A stretch of 64,000 bases of DNA from Phormidium tanganyikae FI6-MK23. Lineage in GTDB: Bacteria > Cyanobacteriota > Cyanobacteriia > Leptolyngbyales > Leptolyngbyaceae. The notes under the pieces are model-generated. The model had not been told where the DNA came from and searched no databases. It was given only the letters and a program-made list of their open reading frames with translations. The position numbers and the translations under genes are program-made. Below are positions 1-8,906 of the stretch, piece after piece (within the stretch, counting starts at the first letter, position 1; each line of letters begins with the position of its first letter). The stretch lies in contig JAHHHU010000001.1 of NCBI GenBank assembly GCA_019359175.1, positions 62,001 to 126,000 of the forward strand. The letters run 5' to 3'.

Positions 1-329
1 TTGTAGAACTGAGCAACCGGATAGGTTAATAGCCAACTCAAACCCCAAATCTGAAAGCCGCGAATCACCTTCAGCGACCAAGCAGTATCAAGAAAAACCG
101 GATCATCGCCGCGCTTATTGTTAATAATGCTTTGGGTGATGCCATAGTCGGAAAATAGTTCAATCCCCATTTTGACGGTGTTGACCAGTGCCATTAGTCC
201 AAAGAACTCTGGCACCAGTAAGCGCGTCAAAATGAGATTGCTGCCGAGTCGGAGGATTTGTCGGCTTCCGTAGCCCGCGATCGTCCAAAATGCACCCCGG
301 ATAGCTAACTGTTTGAGCGAATTCGTCAT
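1..329 (-). CDS. Polysaccharide flippase (Wzx/RfbX-like), 5' part only
   Basis: This is the N-terminal 109 codons or so of a membrane protein that runs off the left window edge. The start is the ATG at 329, and the frame stays open to base 1. The protein begins MTNSLKQLAIRGAFWTIAGY, then has an LTRLLVPEFFGLMALV segment and the motif FSDYGITQSII. These are typical of the first two helices of the MOP-superfamily O-antigen/exopolysaccharide flippases, which move lipid-linked sugar repeat units across the inner membrane. It begins 7 bases downstream of the stop of the GH9 gene on the same strand, so the two are probably co-transcribed as part of an envelope polysaccharide cluster. The family is clear; the exact substrate cannot be told. 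Confidence 0.8.
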   Translation of the reverse strand, partial: MTNSLKQLAIRGAFWTIAGYGSRQILRLGSNLILTRLLVPEFFGLMALVNTVKMGIELFSDYGITQSIINNKRGDDPVFLDTAWSLKVIRGFQIWGLSWLLTYPVAQFY

Positions 330-336
330 GTTTTGT

Positions 337-2718
337 TTATCGAGTGTTTCTTGCTGGCGTTGCGGTGTTGGCGGCTAGATAGCCCCAGAGATAGGCGGTC
401 GGAGAAATGGATTGCATCACCGTAAATTCTGTTGCCATCGGGAACAGAAAAATATCGAAATACGATTCGGTGGCGGGCCAATCCATTGGAGCAGGAAACA
501 TCACATCTTTGAAAAGGTCGATCGTCCAGGTTTTGCTATAAAACACCGGATCGTAGGGTCCGTACAGGGTAATTCCGGGTGGCGGGTCAACTCCTTGCAC
601 TCGCTGATCGAGGATCAAGGGATTTTTGGGGCTGCGGTAGCCGAGTCCGGTCGTGTAAGTCATATTGTCGGGATTTGCTCCCAGGGCGAACTGAGTCGCG
701 AGAACGCCCGATCGCAGATATTTTGCGTTTTGGGTGAGATAGTGGGCACGCACGATCGGGATTCCTTTAGGCGCACCGAGTCCGCTCCCCCAGCCCAGCG
801 GATTATACGGAAGATCTTTCGACCATTTGAAGGCAGTTTGCTCACTGACGGCTAAAGCGGCATCTGCATCTCGAATTAGGGCAGCGATCGCATTTTGCTG
901 AACAGCGGGATCGACTGAACTTTTAGGCATCCGGGCATACAGAAAGGCAGCATCGCGCTGATCGTGTTCGTCCCAAACGATGGCTTCTTGTTTCGGATCT
1001 TTGAAAACGGTACTTTGCAAAAAGAGTTGATGCCAGGAAGAATCGCCCGTGAGCCGGAAAAGCTCTAGAGCCGCTAGATTTCGGCTATCGCGGACGGATT
1101 TACTGACTGAAGTTTTCGCGGCTTCTCGTTCTGCGTATGTCATCGCACGTAAGGCACTTTCTTGATAAGTTTGCGCGAGTTTGGCATCTCTCGACTTCAG
1201 CGCGTTGGACACTCGTGCGGCGGCTCCAGCGTACAGATAGCTCGACCACATATCTGGCGCGTAGGCGTAAACTTTGTAAGATTCCTGCCAACTGGCTTCA
1301 CCGAGCCTGGGATCGCGCTGCGACTGAATTCCGCCGCGAATGCCTCCATCAGCCGTTTGCATCCGCCGAAAGAAATCGAGCGTCCACAGCGCTTCGTTGA
1401 TCACATCCGGTAAGCCGTTTTTGGACTCTGGCAAATTGAGCGAAACTCGATCGAAGTAAGCTGGAAACAGTTCGTCGAGTTCGATCAGGTGTCGTGAAAC
1501 TTCGACGTGCTGAATCCGCCGATCCCAGTCTCCCGCATCGAAATAACCACCCCAAGCATCGGGAACAACGCGCTTAGTTTCTGTTTCTGCAAGTTTTTTA
1601 ACAAATTCGGCTGAACCAATTCCTTGATCAACGCTGGAGATCGGTGCAGTGGATTCATATACCGTTGTCCCATCTTTCGGATGAAAGGGGCGCGGTCGTG
1701 TCCACTTGGTATAGGGTTCTGTTAGCGCCATGCCGCTGCGCTGATGGTATAGTCCACGCGCTGAGATGTAGAAGGCGTTTTTCCAGGCATCTGGGCTGAT
1801 TTGGAACGAGAAGGAACACCCGATCGCTTCGACGCAGACGCGGTATTTTCCGGGAGCTTGGACTTTAGTGAAGTCCATCAGATACACATTGGTGTTTGTG
1901 TAATTGCGCGATCGTGGATCTTCGTTTTCTTGGCTGGTGCGCGATAGCTGCGTTTTTCCAGTGAATACTTTCTGGTTTGTTTTCTCGTCGATCACCGAAA
2001 AGCCAAGCCCTGAGCCGTACTCTAGCCGTCCGCCGCTCCCCATCCAGGTCGAGAGAAACGCAACTTTTGCCGGATCTTGAGGTGCAAAGCCGGTATGAGA
2101 GACGTGAATGGCTTCTGTCCGGCTGACATTCGGTTCATATTTAAAGGTGAGCGGCTCAACTTTGCTGTTTGGGAAATTGATTTGGTAAGTTTTCCCGGCT
2201 TTGAGTGCGCTCGGAAGTTTGAGATACATGACGTGCGCCATTGGAAACTCGAACTTCCACTGACCGACGCGTGCCATATCGGTCGGTTTGGATTTGCGGT
2301 AAACCGTGGTGGGATTGAGCGCCGATGAAAATGTGGAGTCGTCTGATGAAGTGATCCGATAGCTCGTACTCCGGTCTGCCCAGTGCGGATCGAACGCAGA
2401 CGAAACGAACTGATCAAACGGGTAGAAAACGTTGCGCTGCTTACCGACGAGTGAACCGATCGCTTTTCCGTTGCGAATCACCCAATCTTCATCGATAGGG
2501 CGGGGTTGCTCGATACGATCGCCGGATTGCGGTTTGTACGGAGTTTGTTTCGCGTGAATGGCTTCGCCCGTATTGATCTGAACGGCGAGAATATCCGGCT
2601 TGACGAGATAAGCCTGATTGACTTTGATTTGGGGACTATTGCCCGCATCGACTCCGGAGATGTTACAGCTAGAAAGTAACAGTCCAAGACCCAGCGGGAG
2701 TAGAGATTGCAGCCGCAT
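337..2718 (-). CDS. Glycoside hydrolase family 9 lipoprotein (endoglucanase-like)
   Basis: This protein of about 793 residues has an N-terminal Ig-like (CelD_N) region followed by an (alpha/alpha)6 GH9 catalytic domain. The GH9 signature DAGDWDRR is present mid-protein, and ESYFDIF near the C-terminus may carry the acid/base Glu. The family cleaves beta-1,4-glucans. The frame stays open upstream to a TTG at 2799, but the ATG at 2718 starts a clean lipoprotein signal (MRLQSLLPLGLGLLLSSC, lipobox LSSC), so I chose it. A strong AGGAGG lies 23 bases upstream, which is farther than usual, so an ATG at 2757 remains possible. The protein is probably anchored facing the periplasm. The flippase gene follows 7 bases downstream, suggesting a role in trimming or producing an exported glucan. 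Confidence 0.85.
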   Translation of the reverse strand: MRLQSLLPLGLGLLLSSCNISGVDAGNSPQIKVNQAYLVKPDILAVQINTGEAIHAKQTPYKPQSGDRIEQPRPIDEDWVIRNGKAIGSLVGKQRNVFYPFDQFVSSAFDPHWADRSTSYRITSSDDSTFSSALNPTTVYRKSKPTDMARVGQWKFEFPMAHVMYLKLPSALKAGKTYQINFPNSKVEPLTFKYEPNVSRTEAIHVSHTGFAPQDPAKVAFLSTWMGSGGRLEYGSGLGFSVIDEKTNQKVFTGKTQLSRTSQENEDPRSRNYTNTNVYLMDFTKVQAPGKYRVCVEAIGCSFSFQISPDAWKNAFYISARGLYHQRSGMALTEPYTKWTRPRPFHPKDGTTVYESTAPISSVDQGIGSAEFVKKLAETETKRVVPDAWGGYFDAGDWDRRIQHVEVSRHLIELDELFPAYFDRVSLNLPESKNGLPDVINEALWTLDFFRRMQTADGGIRGGIQSQRDPRLGEASWQESYKVYAYAPDMWSSYLYAGAAARVSNALKSRDAKLAQTYQESALRAMTYAEREAAKTSVSKSVRDSRNLAALELFRLTGDSSWHQLFLQSTVFKDPKQEAIVWDEHDQRDAAFLYARMPKSSVDPAVQQNAIAALIRDADAALAVSEQTAFKWSKDLPYNPLGWGSGLGAPKGIPIVRAHYLTQNAKYLRSGVLATQFALGANPDNMTYTTGLGYRSPKNPLILDQRVQGVDPPPGITLYGPYDPVFYSKTWTIDLFKDVMFPAPMDWPATESYFDIFLFPMATEFTVMQSISPTAYLWGYLAANTATPARNTR

Positions 2719-3179
2719 CGCGTCACGCTTCCGTAGAATTTCCTCCTCATTTTGCATCGAAGCAGGCGACTTATCCGTAAGTTCATGGAAATCTTGCAAA
2801 ATTCGATCGAGTATTTAAAGAAACAATTTTTTCTCACCTGATTTAAGGAACTTCCGCTAAGAATCAGGCGTTTTCGCTTGATATCCGAATGAGTTGCTTG
2901 ATGCAAAATTTACAGTCCACTGATGTCAAGCTCAGTTCTATATTGTTTTCATCAATGTTTTCTCGATCGCAAATCCGTATCAATACTGAGTAACTACACG
3001 CAAATTCAAATTTGGGGGGCAATTCTAGAAAAAATTCAAAATACTTGCTTTTCCATGTGCGTTTGATAAAAAATGCCTTCAGGTGCTTTACCGAAGGTTG
3101 ATTATTTCCTTGAGTGGTAATCGTGGATCTACGGATCTAACGAGCATCGATCGCAATCTAAAGCAGGAATTTTCTTGAT
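2719..3179. other. Divergent intergenic region
   Basis: This stretch lies between the divergent GH9 and glycosyltransferase genes and should hold both promoters. It is AT-rich between about 2940 and 3080. I see no convincing gene, repeat or RNA structure in it. An AGGA lies about 13 bases ahead of the glycosyltransferase ATG. Confidence 0.5.
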
Positions 3180-4457
3180 ATGGATACCAGTTTGTTACTT
3201 GTAGTACCCGTTCCGTTTCGTGTGGTGAATGGTCGGTATGGACTTGATGAACAAACCTGCGATGGCTTAGTGCGGTGGGTTGAGCATTTCGATCGCCTAG
3301 TGATGGCGGCTCCGGTTTTACCCGATAAACAAGCCCAAGAGCTTTCCAAAACGGAAACTTGGAGAGCGATCGAAGAGTTGCCGTGCGCCGATCGAATCGA
3401 ATTAGTTCCGTTGCCCTATGGGTACAAACCCGTAAATTATGTCCGCCACTATGCGAGAGTGCGGAGCTTGTTAAGTGCCAAAATCCAGGAGTGTCAGTAT
3501 CTCTGTTTTGCCCCCTCGGTTTGGATTGGCGATTGGGCGAGTGTGGCAGGTTCGGAGGCAATTCGGCTGAAGCGCTCTTATGCAATGTGGGCAGATCGGG
3601 TCGAATATGAAGTGATTCGACGATTGCTGAAGGAAGAGACTTCGGTAAAGACAAAGATTAAGGAAACGCTGACGCTGCCGATTACCAAGCGCTACATTCA
3701 TCATCTGATTCGGCAAAGTGAAGTCGGACTTTTTCAAGGGCAGGATTGCTATACCGCTTATGCGCCCTTGAGTCGGAATCCACACTGCGTCTATGACATT
3801 CACACGCAAAAATCGGATCAAATCAGTTCCGATCGCTTAAACAAAAAGCTCGATCGCTTAATGCAGAACGAGCCGCTTAACCTATGTTACGTCGGTCGCG
3901 CGGTGGAAATGAAAGGAGCGCTTGAGTGGATCGAGATTGTCCACCAACTCCATCAGCGAGGCATCAATCTCAAAGCAACGTGGTTAGGAAATGGGCATCT
4001 TCTCGACGAAATGAAGCAATTAGCCGCAGCGCTGGGAATTTCGGATCTGATTACATTTGGCGGGTTTGTCAGCGATCGCGCTTCGATGCTCGACACCATG
4101 CAGCAACAAGATGTGTTTATGTTCTGTCACAAAACGCCGGAATCTCCCCGATGTTTGGTTGAAGCGTTAGTGTCTGGATTACCGATCGTTGGCTATGACA
4201 GTCCCTACCCGCGCGGACTAGTAGCACAGCATGGCGGCGGGATTTTCACACCCTTGAGTGATAAGACGGCATTAGCGGATCAAATCATGGCATTAGATCG
4301 CGATCGCGCTAAATTGTGCAATTTGATTCGGCAAGCAGCGGAATCCGGCAAACTATACGACGAAGAAACGGTGTTCCAGCATCGCAGTGATTTGATCAAA
4401 CAATATGTGATTCCGAAAACCTGGAGCGCTGAAACTGCGATCGCGGCAGTGAGCTAG
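3180..4457 (+). CDS. Glycosyltransferase family 4 (GT-B fold)
   Basis: This 425-residue cytoplasmic enzyme has two Rossmann-like halves. The C-terminal half contains NLCYVGRAVEMKGALEWIE, LGNGHLLDEM, ITFGGFVSD and the nucleotide-sugar binding E-x7-E motif within PESPRCLVEALVSGLPIVGY. These are hallmarks of retaining GT4 (glycosyl transferases group 1) enzymes. The N-terminal acceptor half is not recognisable beyond its first strand (SLLLVVPVPFRV). It probably adds a sugar to an exopolysaccharide or glycolipid, in keeping with the divergent GH9-flippase pair next door. Donor and acceptor cannot be told. The ATG at 3180 is the first in frame. Confidence 0.85.
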   Translation: MDTSLLLVVPVPFRVVNGRYGLDEQTCDGLVRWVEHFDRLVMAAPVLPDKQAQELSKTETWRAIEELPCADRIELVPLPYGYKPVNYVRHYARVRSLLSAKIQECQYLCFAPSVWIGDWASVAGSEAIRLKRSYAMWADRVEYEVIRRLLKEETSVKTKIKETLTLPITKRYIHHLIRQSEVGLFQGQDCYTAYAPLSRNPHCVYDIHTQKSDQISSDRLNKKLDRLMQNEPLNLCYVGRAVEMKGALEWIEIVHQLHQRGINLKATWLGNGHLLDEMKQLAAALGISDLITFGGFVSDRASMLDTMQQQDVFMFCHKTPESPRCLVEALVSGLPIVGYDSPYPRGLVAQHGGGIFTPLSDKTALADQIMALDRDRAKLCNLIRQAAESGKLYDEETVFQHRSDLIKQYVIPKTWSAETAIAAVS

Positions 4458-4583
4458 TTCACATTGATTTGTATTGCCTAAAATTACGAATTGCGACTGC
4501 CAAATTACAAATTTCTGATTCGCTCCAGCGATCGATTTTCTTGTGCTATTGTTCGTGAAACTGTATCCGCTTGGAGGGCAGTC

Positions 4584-4895
4584 ATGAGCTATTTTCGGGA
4601 AGCGAAAGCGCACTTCGTCGCCTCGCATCAGCATCCAATTAACCAAGTACTGCATCACTTAACTAACGCACTCGCGATCGCTGCGGTCATTCTCTTATTT
4701 ATTGACTGGCGGTGGACGATTGTGTGTTTAGTTCTTACCCAAGTATTTGCTTTGGGAGGACACGCAGTATTTGAAAGGAATGAACCCGCCTTTGTCAAAT
4801 ATCCCGGTATTACGATTCTAGCTTCTTTGTCCTGGTCGTTCGATCACTGGTTTGGCTTTCGACAACTTCTGAAACGCTTCAACGCTCACTCGTAA
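4584..4895 (+). CDS. Mpo1-like (DUF962) membrane protein
   Basis: This is a 103-residue protein starting MSYFREAKAHFVASHQHPIN. That N-terminus is the signature of the DUF962/Mpo1 family, whose yeast member is a 2-hydroxy fatty acid dioxygenase of the endoplasmic reticulum. His residues in SHQHP and later GGHAVFE and FDHWFGF are the conserved candidate metal ligands. Two or more hydrophobic segments span the middle. I chose the ATG at 4584 rather than upstream starts because it has a strong GGAGG about 6 bases ahead and matches the family N-terminus. The amidohydrolase gene follows 23 bases later, so the two may be co-transcribed. The bacterial function is not established. Confidence 0.8.
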   Translation: MSYFREAKAHFVASHQHPINQVLHHLTNALAIAAVILLFIDWRWTIVCLVLTQVFALGGHAVFERNEPAFVKYPGITILASLSWSFDHWFGFRQLLKRFNAHS

Positions 4896-4918
4896 CATTC
4901 ACACTGGAGACCTTGTTA

Positions 4919-6313
4919 ATGTATAACGGCACGTTCGTGATTGATGCTGATGCTCATAAGCTTGAAAATCCCCTGATCATTCGCGATTATATTGAACCTG
5001 AATATCGCGATCGTGTGACTTTAATCGTTGATAATCTAGGTGATCAACGGATGCGGATTGTAGATTTCAATCCCGCAACTGGAAAAAATGATTTGGTTCG
5101 CCTATTTCCTCAGCCCCAAGGGTTGGGCAAGGGTGGATTTCGCAATCTGCACCCGGAAACGACTTTAGGAGCCGTGTTCAACCGCACCCGCATCGAACAC
5201 ATGGATCAAGAAGGGGTCGATGTGCAGGTAATTTATGGAACTTGGAATCTCAGTTTTGGCAGTTATCTCGATCGAGATTTAGCCGTCGCACTTTGCAAAG
5301 CTTATAACAACTACATCGCAGATGATTGTCGGGGTTACGATAATCGCCTCAAAGCGATCGGAGTTCTGCCGATTCAGGATGTCGAAGAATCGGTGAAAGA
5401 GTTGCGTCGCTGTGTGGAAGAACTTGGCTTAATCGCGGTCGCCGTTCCCCCGAATATTGCAGTCCCGCATCCGAAAGCGCCTGAAGCCTTTCCTGAAATT
5501 CGGACTTGCAAAACGATTTCTCATCCTGACTTTGAACCAATTTTGCAGGCAGCGGTTGATCTCGATGTCGCGATCGGTATTCATGGTGGACCCGGTTCTT
5601 ACATGGTCGGCGGTTTGTCGGATCACACTGAAACTTTTGTGTTGAGCCACATTTTTGTGCAGCGCAATCAGCAGCAGTTAGCTCTCGCCCGCATGGTATT
5701 CGACGGTGTGTTCGAGCGCTTCCCAACTTTGCGTGTGGGATTTCTCGAAGGCGGCTGCGGTTGGCTCCCCGATCTGGCACATTCCTTCCACGAACATTGG
5801 GAAAAACGGATTCGCGACTTTGATCCGAAACATCCCTATCGCCCGTCTGCGATCGAGTTTACGAAACTGATGATTCAAGAACGCGGCGTACACAATAGTA
5901 GTAGCATCGTCACTCAGGCGAAAAACCTTTTTGATTTGCTGTGGACAAAACAGCACGATCCAAGCAAAATCGACGATGCTAGCCTATATGAACACTTCGA
6001 GCTAAGACATCGCGATCCGATGGAATACTTCGATCGAGGTCAGATTTTCACGTCGTTTGAGTCAGATGATCCGGCTCCTGCGTATCTCCCTGCCGCAATG
6101 GGCGAAATGGGTAAGCGATTGGCGTGTTTCTCTGGCGACTACGGGCACTGGGATGGCGTGTTGCGCGACTGTGTGCGATCGGCAGCTCAAGTGACGAATT
6201 ACGATTGCGATCATCTCGAATTGCTGCTCAACGGGAATGCGCTGGCGCTATACGGCGATCGATTGAGAAATTCACTGCCTCAACGCGCTGGTTTAGTCGG
6301 AGCAACTGCTTAG
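4919..6313 (+). CDS. Amidohydrolase-family metal-dependent hydrolase (amidohydrolase 2)
   Basis: This 464-residue protein has the amidohydrolase_2 TIM-barrel pattern. It starts with DADAHKLENP, where family members carry the first metal ligands (here D-A-H). GIHGGPGSYM gives a His after strand 5, and ACFSGDYGHWDG gives the late Asp. ACMSD-like decarboxylases and related hydrolases share this plan; the substrate here is unknown. The ATG at 4919 follows GGAG by about 12 bases; an upstream in-frame TTG at 4913 is less likely. A strong terminator sits 25 bases after the stop. The gene probably forms a short operon with the DUF962 gene upstream. Confidence 0.8.
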   Translation: MYNGTFVIDADAHKLENPLIIRDYIEPEYRDRVTLIVDNLGDQRMRIVDFNPATGKNDLVRLFPQPQGLGKGGFRNLHPETTLGAVFNRTRIEHMDQEGVDVQVIYGTWNLSFGSYLDRDLAVALCKAYNNYIADDCRGYDNRLKAIGVLPIQDVEESVKELRRCVEELGLIAVAVPPNIAVPHPKAPEAFPEIRTCKTISHPDFEPILQAAVDLDVAIGIHGGPGSYMVGGLSDHTETFVLSHIFVQRNQQQLALARMVFDGVFERFPTLRVGFLEGGCGWLPDLAHSFHEHWEKRIRDFDPKHPYRPSAIEFTKLMIQERGVHNSSSIVTQAKNLFDLLWTKQHDPSKIDDASLYEHFELRHRDPMEYFDRGQIFTSFESDDPAPAYLPAAMGEMGKRLACFSGDYGHWDGVLRDCVRSAAQVTNYDCDHLELLLNGNALALYGDRLRNSLPQRAGLVGATA

Positions 6314-6337
6314 AACGAACTCCTTGGAACCTTTTAT

Positions 6338-6376
6338 ACCGCTGCTGCATCTAAGAGGTGTAGCAGCGGTTTTTTA
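6338..6376 (+). terminator. Rho-independent terminator after amidohydrolase
   Basis: ACCGCTGCT pairs with AGCAGCGGT, and the stem extends further through G-T, C-G and A-T pairs. A run of T follows directly. It ends transcription of the amidohydrolase. Confidence 0.85.
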
Positions 6377-6420
6377 GCGTTGCTGAATAATGGCAGGAAT
6401 TTGCCCTCATTCCCAAGAAC

Positions 6421-6621
6421 TACTGTGTACACACAAGTCGTTTCTCGCTTTGTTTGGGTCGGCTTCAGCCCCCTAAATCCCCCAAAGTTGGGGGATTTAG
6501 GGGGCTGGGAAACTCCTTAGCGTTCTGGAAATTTTTTCCGCTCAAAGTCCCCCAGAATGGGAGATTTAGGGGGCGAGAGGTCTAGGCAATCACAGATCAA
6601 TCGACTTATGTGTACACAGTA
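6421..6621. mobile_element. MITE-like element, 201 bp, with TA-flanked terminal inverted repeats
   Basis: The left end CTGTGTACACACAAGTCG (6423-6440) and the reverse complement of the right end at 6602-6619 match at 17 of 18 positions. Each is bounded on the outside by a TA dinucleotide (6421-6422 and 6620-6621), as in target sites of IS630/Tc1-mariner-type elements. The interior has no ORF of note. It carries a perfect hairpin (6467-6506) and a degraded second copy of one arm near 6545-6575. This fits a non-autonomous miniature element mobilised by a transposase encoded elsewhere. The transposase family is inferred only from the TA ends. Confidence 0.7.
6467..6506. repeat. Perfect 19-bp inverted repeat inside the MITE
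   Basis: The arm AGCCCCCTAAATCCCCCAA (6467-6485) is followed by a 2-base spacer and its exact reverse complement (6488-6506). No T-run follows, so it is not a terminator. C-rich palindromes of this style are common in cyanobacterial dispersed repeats. Confidence 0.85.
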
Positions 6622-7250
6622 GCATCGCCAGGGCGAGGGCAATAACGATTCAAACGTAGAGAACATACTTGCAATTTAGCAACGCCTAAATTGCAGTTTT
6701 GCTAGCCCAAACTTCAGCCCAAAGCGCAAGGTTGAATCGAACTGAGATTAATTGTCTATCGTTTCCGAAAAGCACGATCGCATCTGCGTAGTTATTCTCA
6801 GTCACTCGGATTAGAAACTTCTCAATCTAAGAATACGGAAAACCGAACTTCAACGCCAATCTTTACGCCTAAAAATAATTTATAAAGGGTGTTTTCTTCA
6901 GCAAAACTGCTAAGAATGCCCTTATTTTTTTTGCTATTTAGAAAGAGAGATAACTGGCACTTTCTGTTATGTGACACTTGCAAAACAGACCATCTTTAAA
7001 GACAGTTCAAAACTCCCCGCGATATACCTTATATATGAGAAATCAATACGGTTTGTAGCTGATTTCTCAAGGTTCATCCAGAAATAATTCAGCGTTTCTC
7101 ACTTGTCAAACAGAAGCTCTTTCTTAAGAAGTAGATCCCTTCAATCGAGTCGAGAAACCTCTGAAAATTCAGGAACAAACCAAGCTCCTCTTACGACATT
7201 AAAAGTAAGAAAACCCTAAACCAAGAACGCTCGTTACTCTAGGAAAAGCA
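6622..7250. other. Long non-coding stretch upstream of the OMP gene
   Basis: There are about 630 bases without a credible gene. The part from about 6840 is AT-rich and leads into the outer-membrane protein gene, with AGGAAAAGC directly ahead of its ATG. A long 5' leader or promoter region is likely. I found no recognisable riboswitch or small-RNA signature. Confidence 0.4.
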
Positions 7251-7778
7251 ATGAAACTCTCTCTTAAATCGGTCGCAACTCTCTCTGCTCTTTCTGCTCT
7301 CGCTTTGTCTCCTTTGTTCCTCGCTGGTTCCGCTTCTGCTCAACCCGTCCGCTTCGATGGAAGCTATGTGGGCGCAGGTGTTGGCGGTAGTGTAACGAAC
7401 GGTGGACGCGGCAACGACGAAGCTAAATTTGGCGGAAATATTCAAGGCCGATTTGCAGTTCCAAACGCACCTGTTTCTGTTCGCGGTTCTGTCATGTTTG
7501 ATGGCAACAACAGCGTGGTCATTCCTTCACTAACCTATGATCTTCCTGTTGCTAGAAACACGAACGTTTACCTGGGTGCAGGTTATGGATTCGTGCAAAA
7601 AGACGGTCAAACTTCTCAAGTTGGAAACAAAGATTCCGCCGTTATTTCGGCAGGTGTTGAATCGGAAGTTGCAAAAGGCGTTGTTGTTTATAGCGATGCA
7701 AAATATGGCATCAACGCTTATCAAGGTAGCGGCGCTGGTTCACTCAGCGTAGTTGGTGGTGTAGGTCTACGATTCTAA
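7251..7778 (+). CDS. Small outer-membrane beta-barrel protein
   Basis: This 175-residue precursor has a Sec signal peptide (MKLSLKSVATLSALSALALS, with a predicted cut after GSASA, before QPVRFDG). The mature part is rich in Gly, Ser and alternating hydrophobic strands: GSYVGAGVGGSV, NIQGRFAVPNAPVSVRGSVM, TNVYLGAGYGFVQ, VVVYSDAKYGIN. It ends GGVGLRF, with a C-terminal aromatic residue as required for BAM-dependent insertion. It resembles OmpA/opacity-type 8-stranded barrels. A strong terminator follows, so it is monocistronic. The function is unknown; it may be a small porin or adhesin. The ATG has AGGA 8 bases upstream. Confidence 0.75.
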   Translation: MKLSLKSVATLSALSALALSPLFLAGSASAQPVRFDGSYVGAGVGGSVTNGGRGNDEAKFGGNIQGRFAVPNAPVSVRGSVMFDGNNSVVIPSLTYDLPVARNTNVYLGAGYGFVQKDGQTSQVGNKDSAVISAGVESEVAKGVVVYSDAKYGINAYQGSGAGSLSVVGGVGLRF

Positions 7779-7846
7779 TTTTTCGTCTGATTGATTAGAC
7801 TCGCAATCTAAACTCGGCTTGCTCGTCTCTTTCTGATCTAAAGGTT

Positions 7847-7877
7847 AGCTCCTGATATTTCATCAGGAGCTTTTTTA
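7847..7877 (+). terminator. Rho-independent terminator after OMP gene
   Basis: AGCTCCTGAT, a 5-base loop, then ATCAGGAGCT and six T. It is a perfect 10-bp stem. Confidence 0.9.
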
Positions 7878-7960
7878 TTAGCCTTAAGAAAGAGGAAGAT
7901 TGCAGAATACTACGTCAGACTGAAGGCAGAGATTTGATAAGCTTTTAATTAGAGGATTCT

Positions 7961-8815
7961 ATGTCTAATTCTGTCAAGGAAAAGATTTCAACCGACCTCA
8001 AGCAAGCAAAAGAAGTCGGACAGCTTAGAGCCGATCGCATTCGGGACATTATGCGAAATGCAATCGCTCAAATCACGTCAGAAATAAAAGCGGGAACCGT
8101 TGATGTTCGCTCGATCGTAAAAGATGCGTTTTCGAGTGCTGCAACCAGTCTGCAAGAGAGTGGCACGCACGTTAAAGAAGACATTACCGCCTCAGTCGAA
8201 GGTGTGATGGAAGGAATTAGCCGCGCTCGTCAACAGCAAATCGCGGAAACGGAAGCGGAAGTGAAGCGCCTGCAAGCTCAATTGAATGAGCAAGAAGACG
8301 AACTTGAACAAGAAGTCGAAGCGGGCATGGACGGGCTGAAAGATGCCGCGAAAGAGATGTCGGCTGAAGTTCGGGAACAGATTGAAACCGCGATCGAGTC
8401 GATCCGCAACAGTGAGGAAGCAGATTTGTTGAAAAAACGATATGCCCAAGTTCAAGCGCAATTAGCGATCCTAAGAGCGAATCTGGCTGCGCGCACCGAA
8501 GATTATCACGATCGCGCTCAAGCTCATTTAGACGAAGCGAAAGGGTGGTACGACCAAGCCCGCCCACAAGCGGAAACTGCGAAGACGCAAGCGGATCAGA
8601 AAATGGCAGACCTCGATCAAAAGATCGGTGAAGCAGGGGTCGCTCTGGCACAACGAGAACGGCAGGTTCGACGAATGCTGAAGGATTTGCTCAAGCAAGC
8701 CACAGACATGGTGAGAGAAGCGGGAGAAGCTCGATCGAAGACTTCTACCAAGACCGAAGATGCACCCAAATTACCCCCGACTCAAATCGAAATCGAGGAT
8801 AGCAAGATTCGTTAG
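7961..8815 (+). CDS. Coiled-coil protein, unknown function
   Basis: This 284-residue, highly charged, almost wholly helical protein has no signal peptide or membrane segment. Long heptad-like stretches run from about residue 85 to 165 (QQQIAETEAEVKRLQAQLNE, QEDELEQEVEAGM) and again from about 170 to 260. The pattern recalls apolipoprotein-like or phasin-like amphipathic helices. The start ATG follows AGAGGA. It stands alone between two terminators. I do not recognise a named family; a role as a structural or surface-coating helical protein is only a guess. Confidence 0.75.
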   Translation: MSNSVKEKISTDLKQAKEVGQLRADRIRDIMRNAIAQITSEIKAGTVDVRSIVKDAFSSAATSLQESGTHVKEDITASVEGVMEGISRARQQQIAETEAEVKRLQAQLNEQEDELEQEVEAGMDGLKDAAKEMSAEVREQIETAIESIRNSEEADLLKKRYAQVQAQLAILRANLAARTEDYHDRAQAHLDEAKGWYDQARPQAETAKTQADQKMADLDQKIGEAGVALAQRERQVRRMLKDLLKQATDMVREAGEARSKTSTKTEDAPKLPPTQIEIEDSKIR

Positions 8816-8844
8816 ATTCTTGCTGATAAACGCTAGGCTTACAT

Positions 8845-8883
8845 AAAAACGGGTAGAGACACGATACGTCTCTACCCGTTTTT
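8845..8883. terminator. Bidirectional terminator between convergent genes
   Basis: AAAAACGGGTAGAGAC (8845-8860), a 7-base loop, and its perfect reverse complement (8868-8883). The A-run and T-run at the two sides let it serve both the coiled-coil gene (+) and the cupin gene (-). Confidence 0.92.
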
Positions 8884-8906
8884 GACGAGCTGAATGACAA
8901 ATCGCT

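Noticed and set aside
412-855. A 147-codon plus-strand frame inside the GH9 gene
   Set aside because: It is antisense to a well-supported GH9 domain and has no ribosome-binding site or recognisable sequence.
6467-6506. The perfect C/G-rich hairpin as a terminator
   Set aside because: No T-run follows, and it lies within the MITE-like element, 130 bases beyond a clear terminator.
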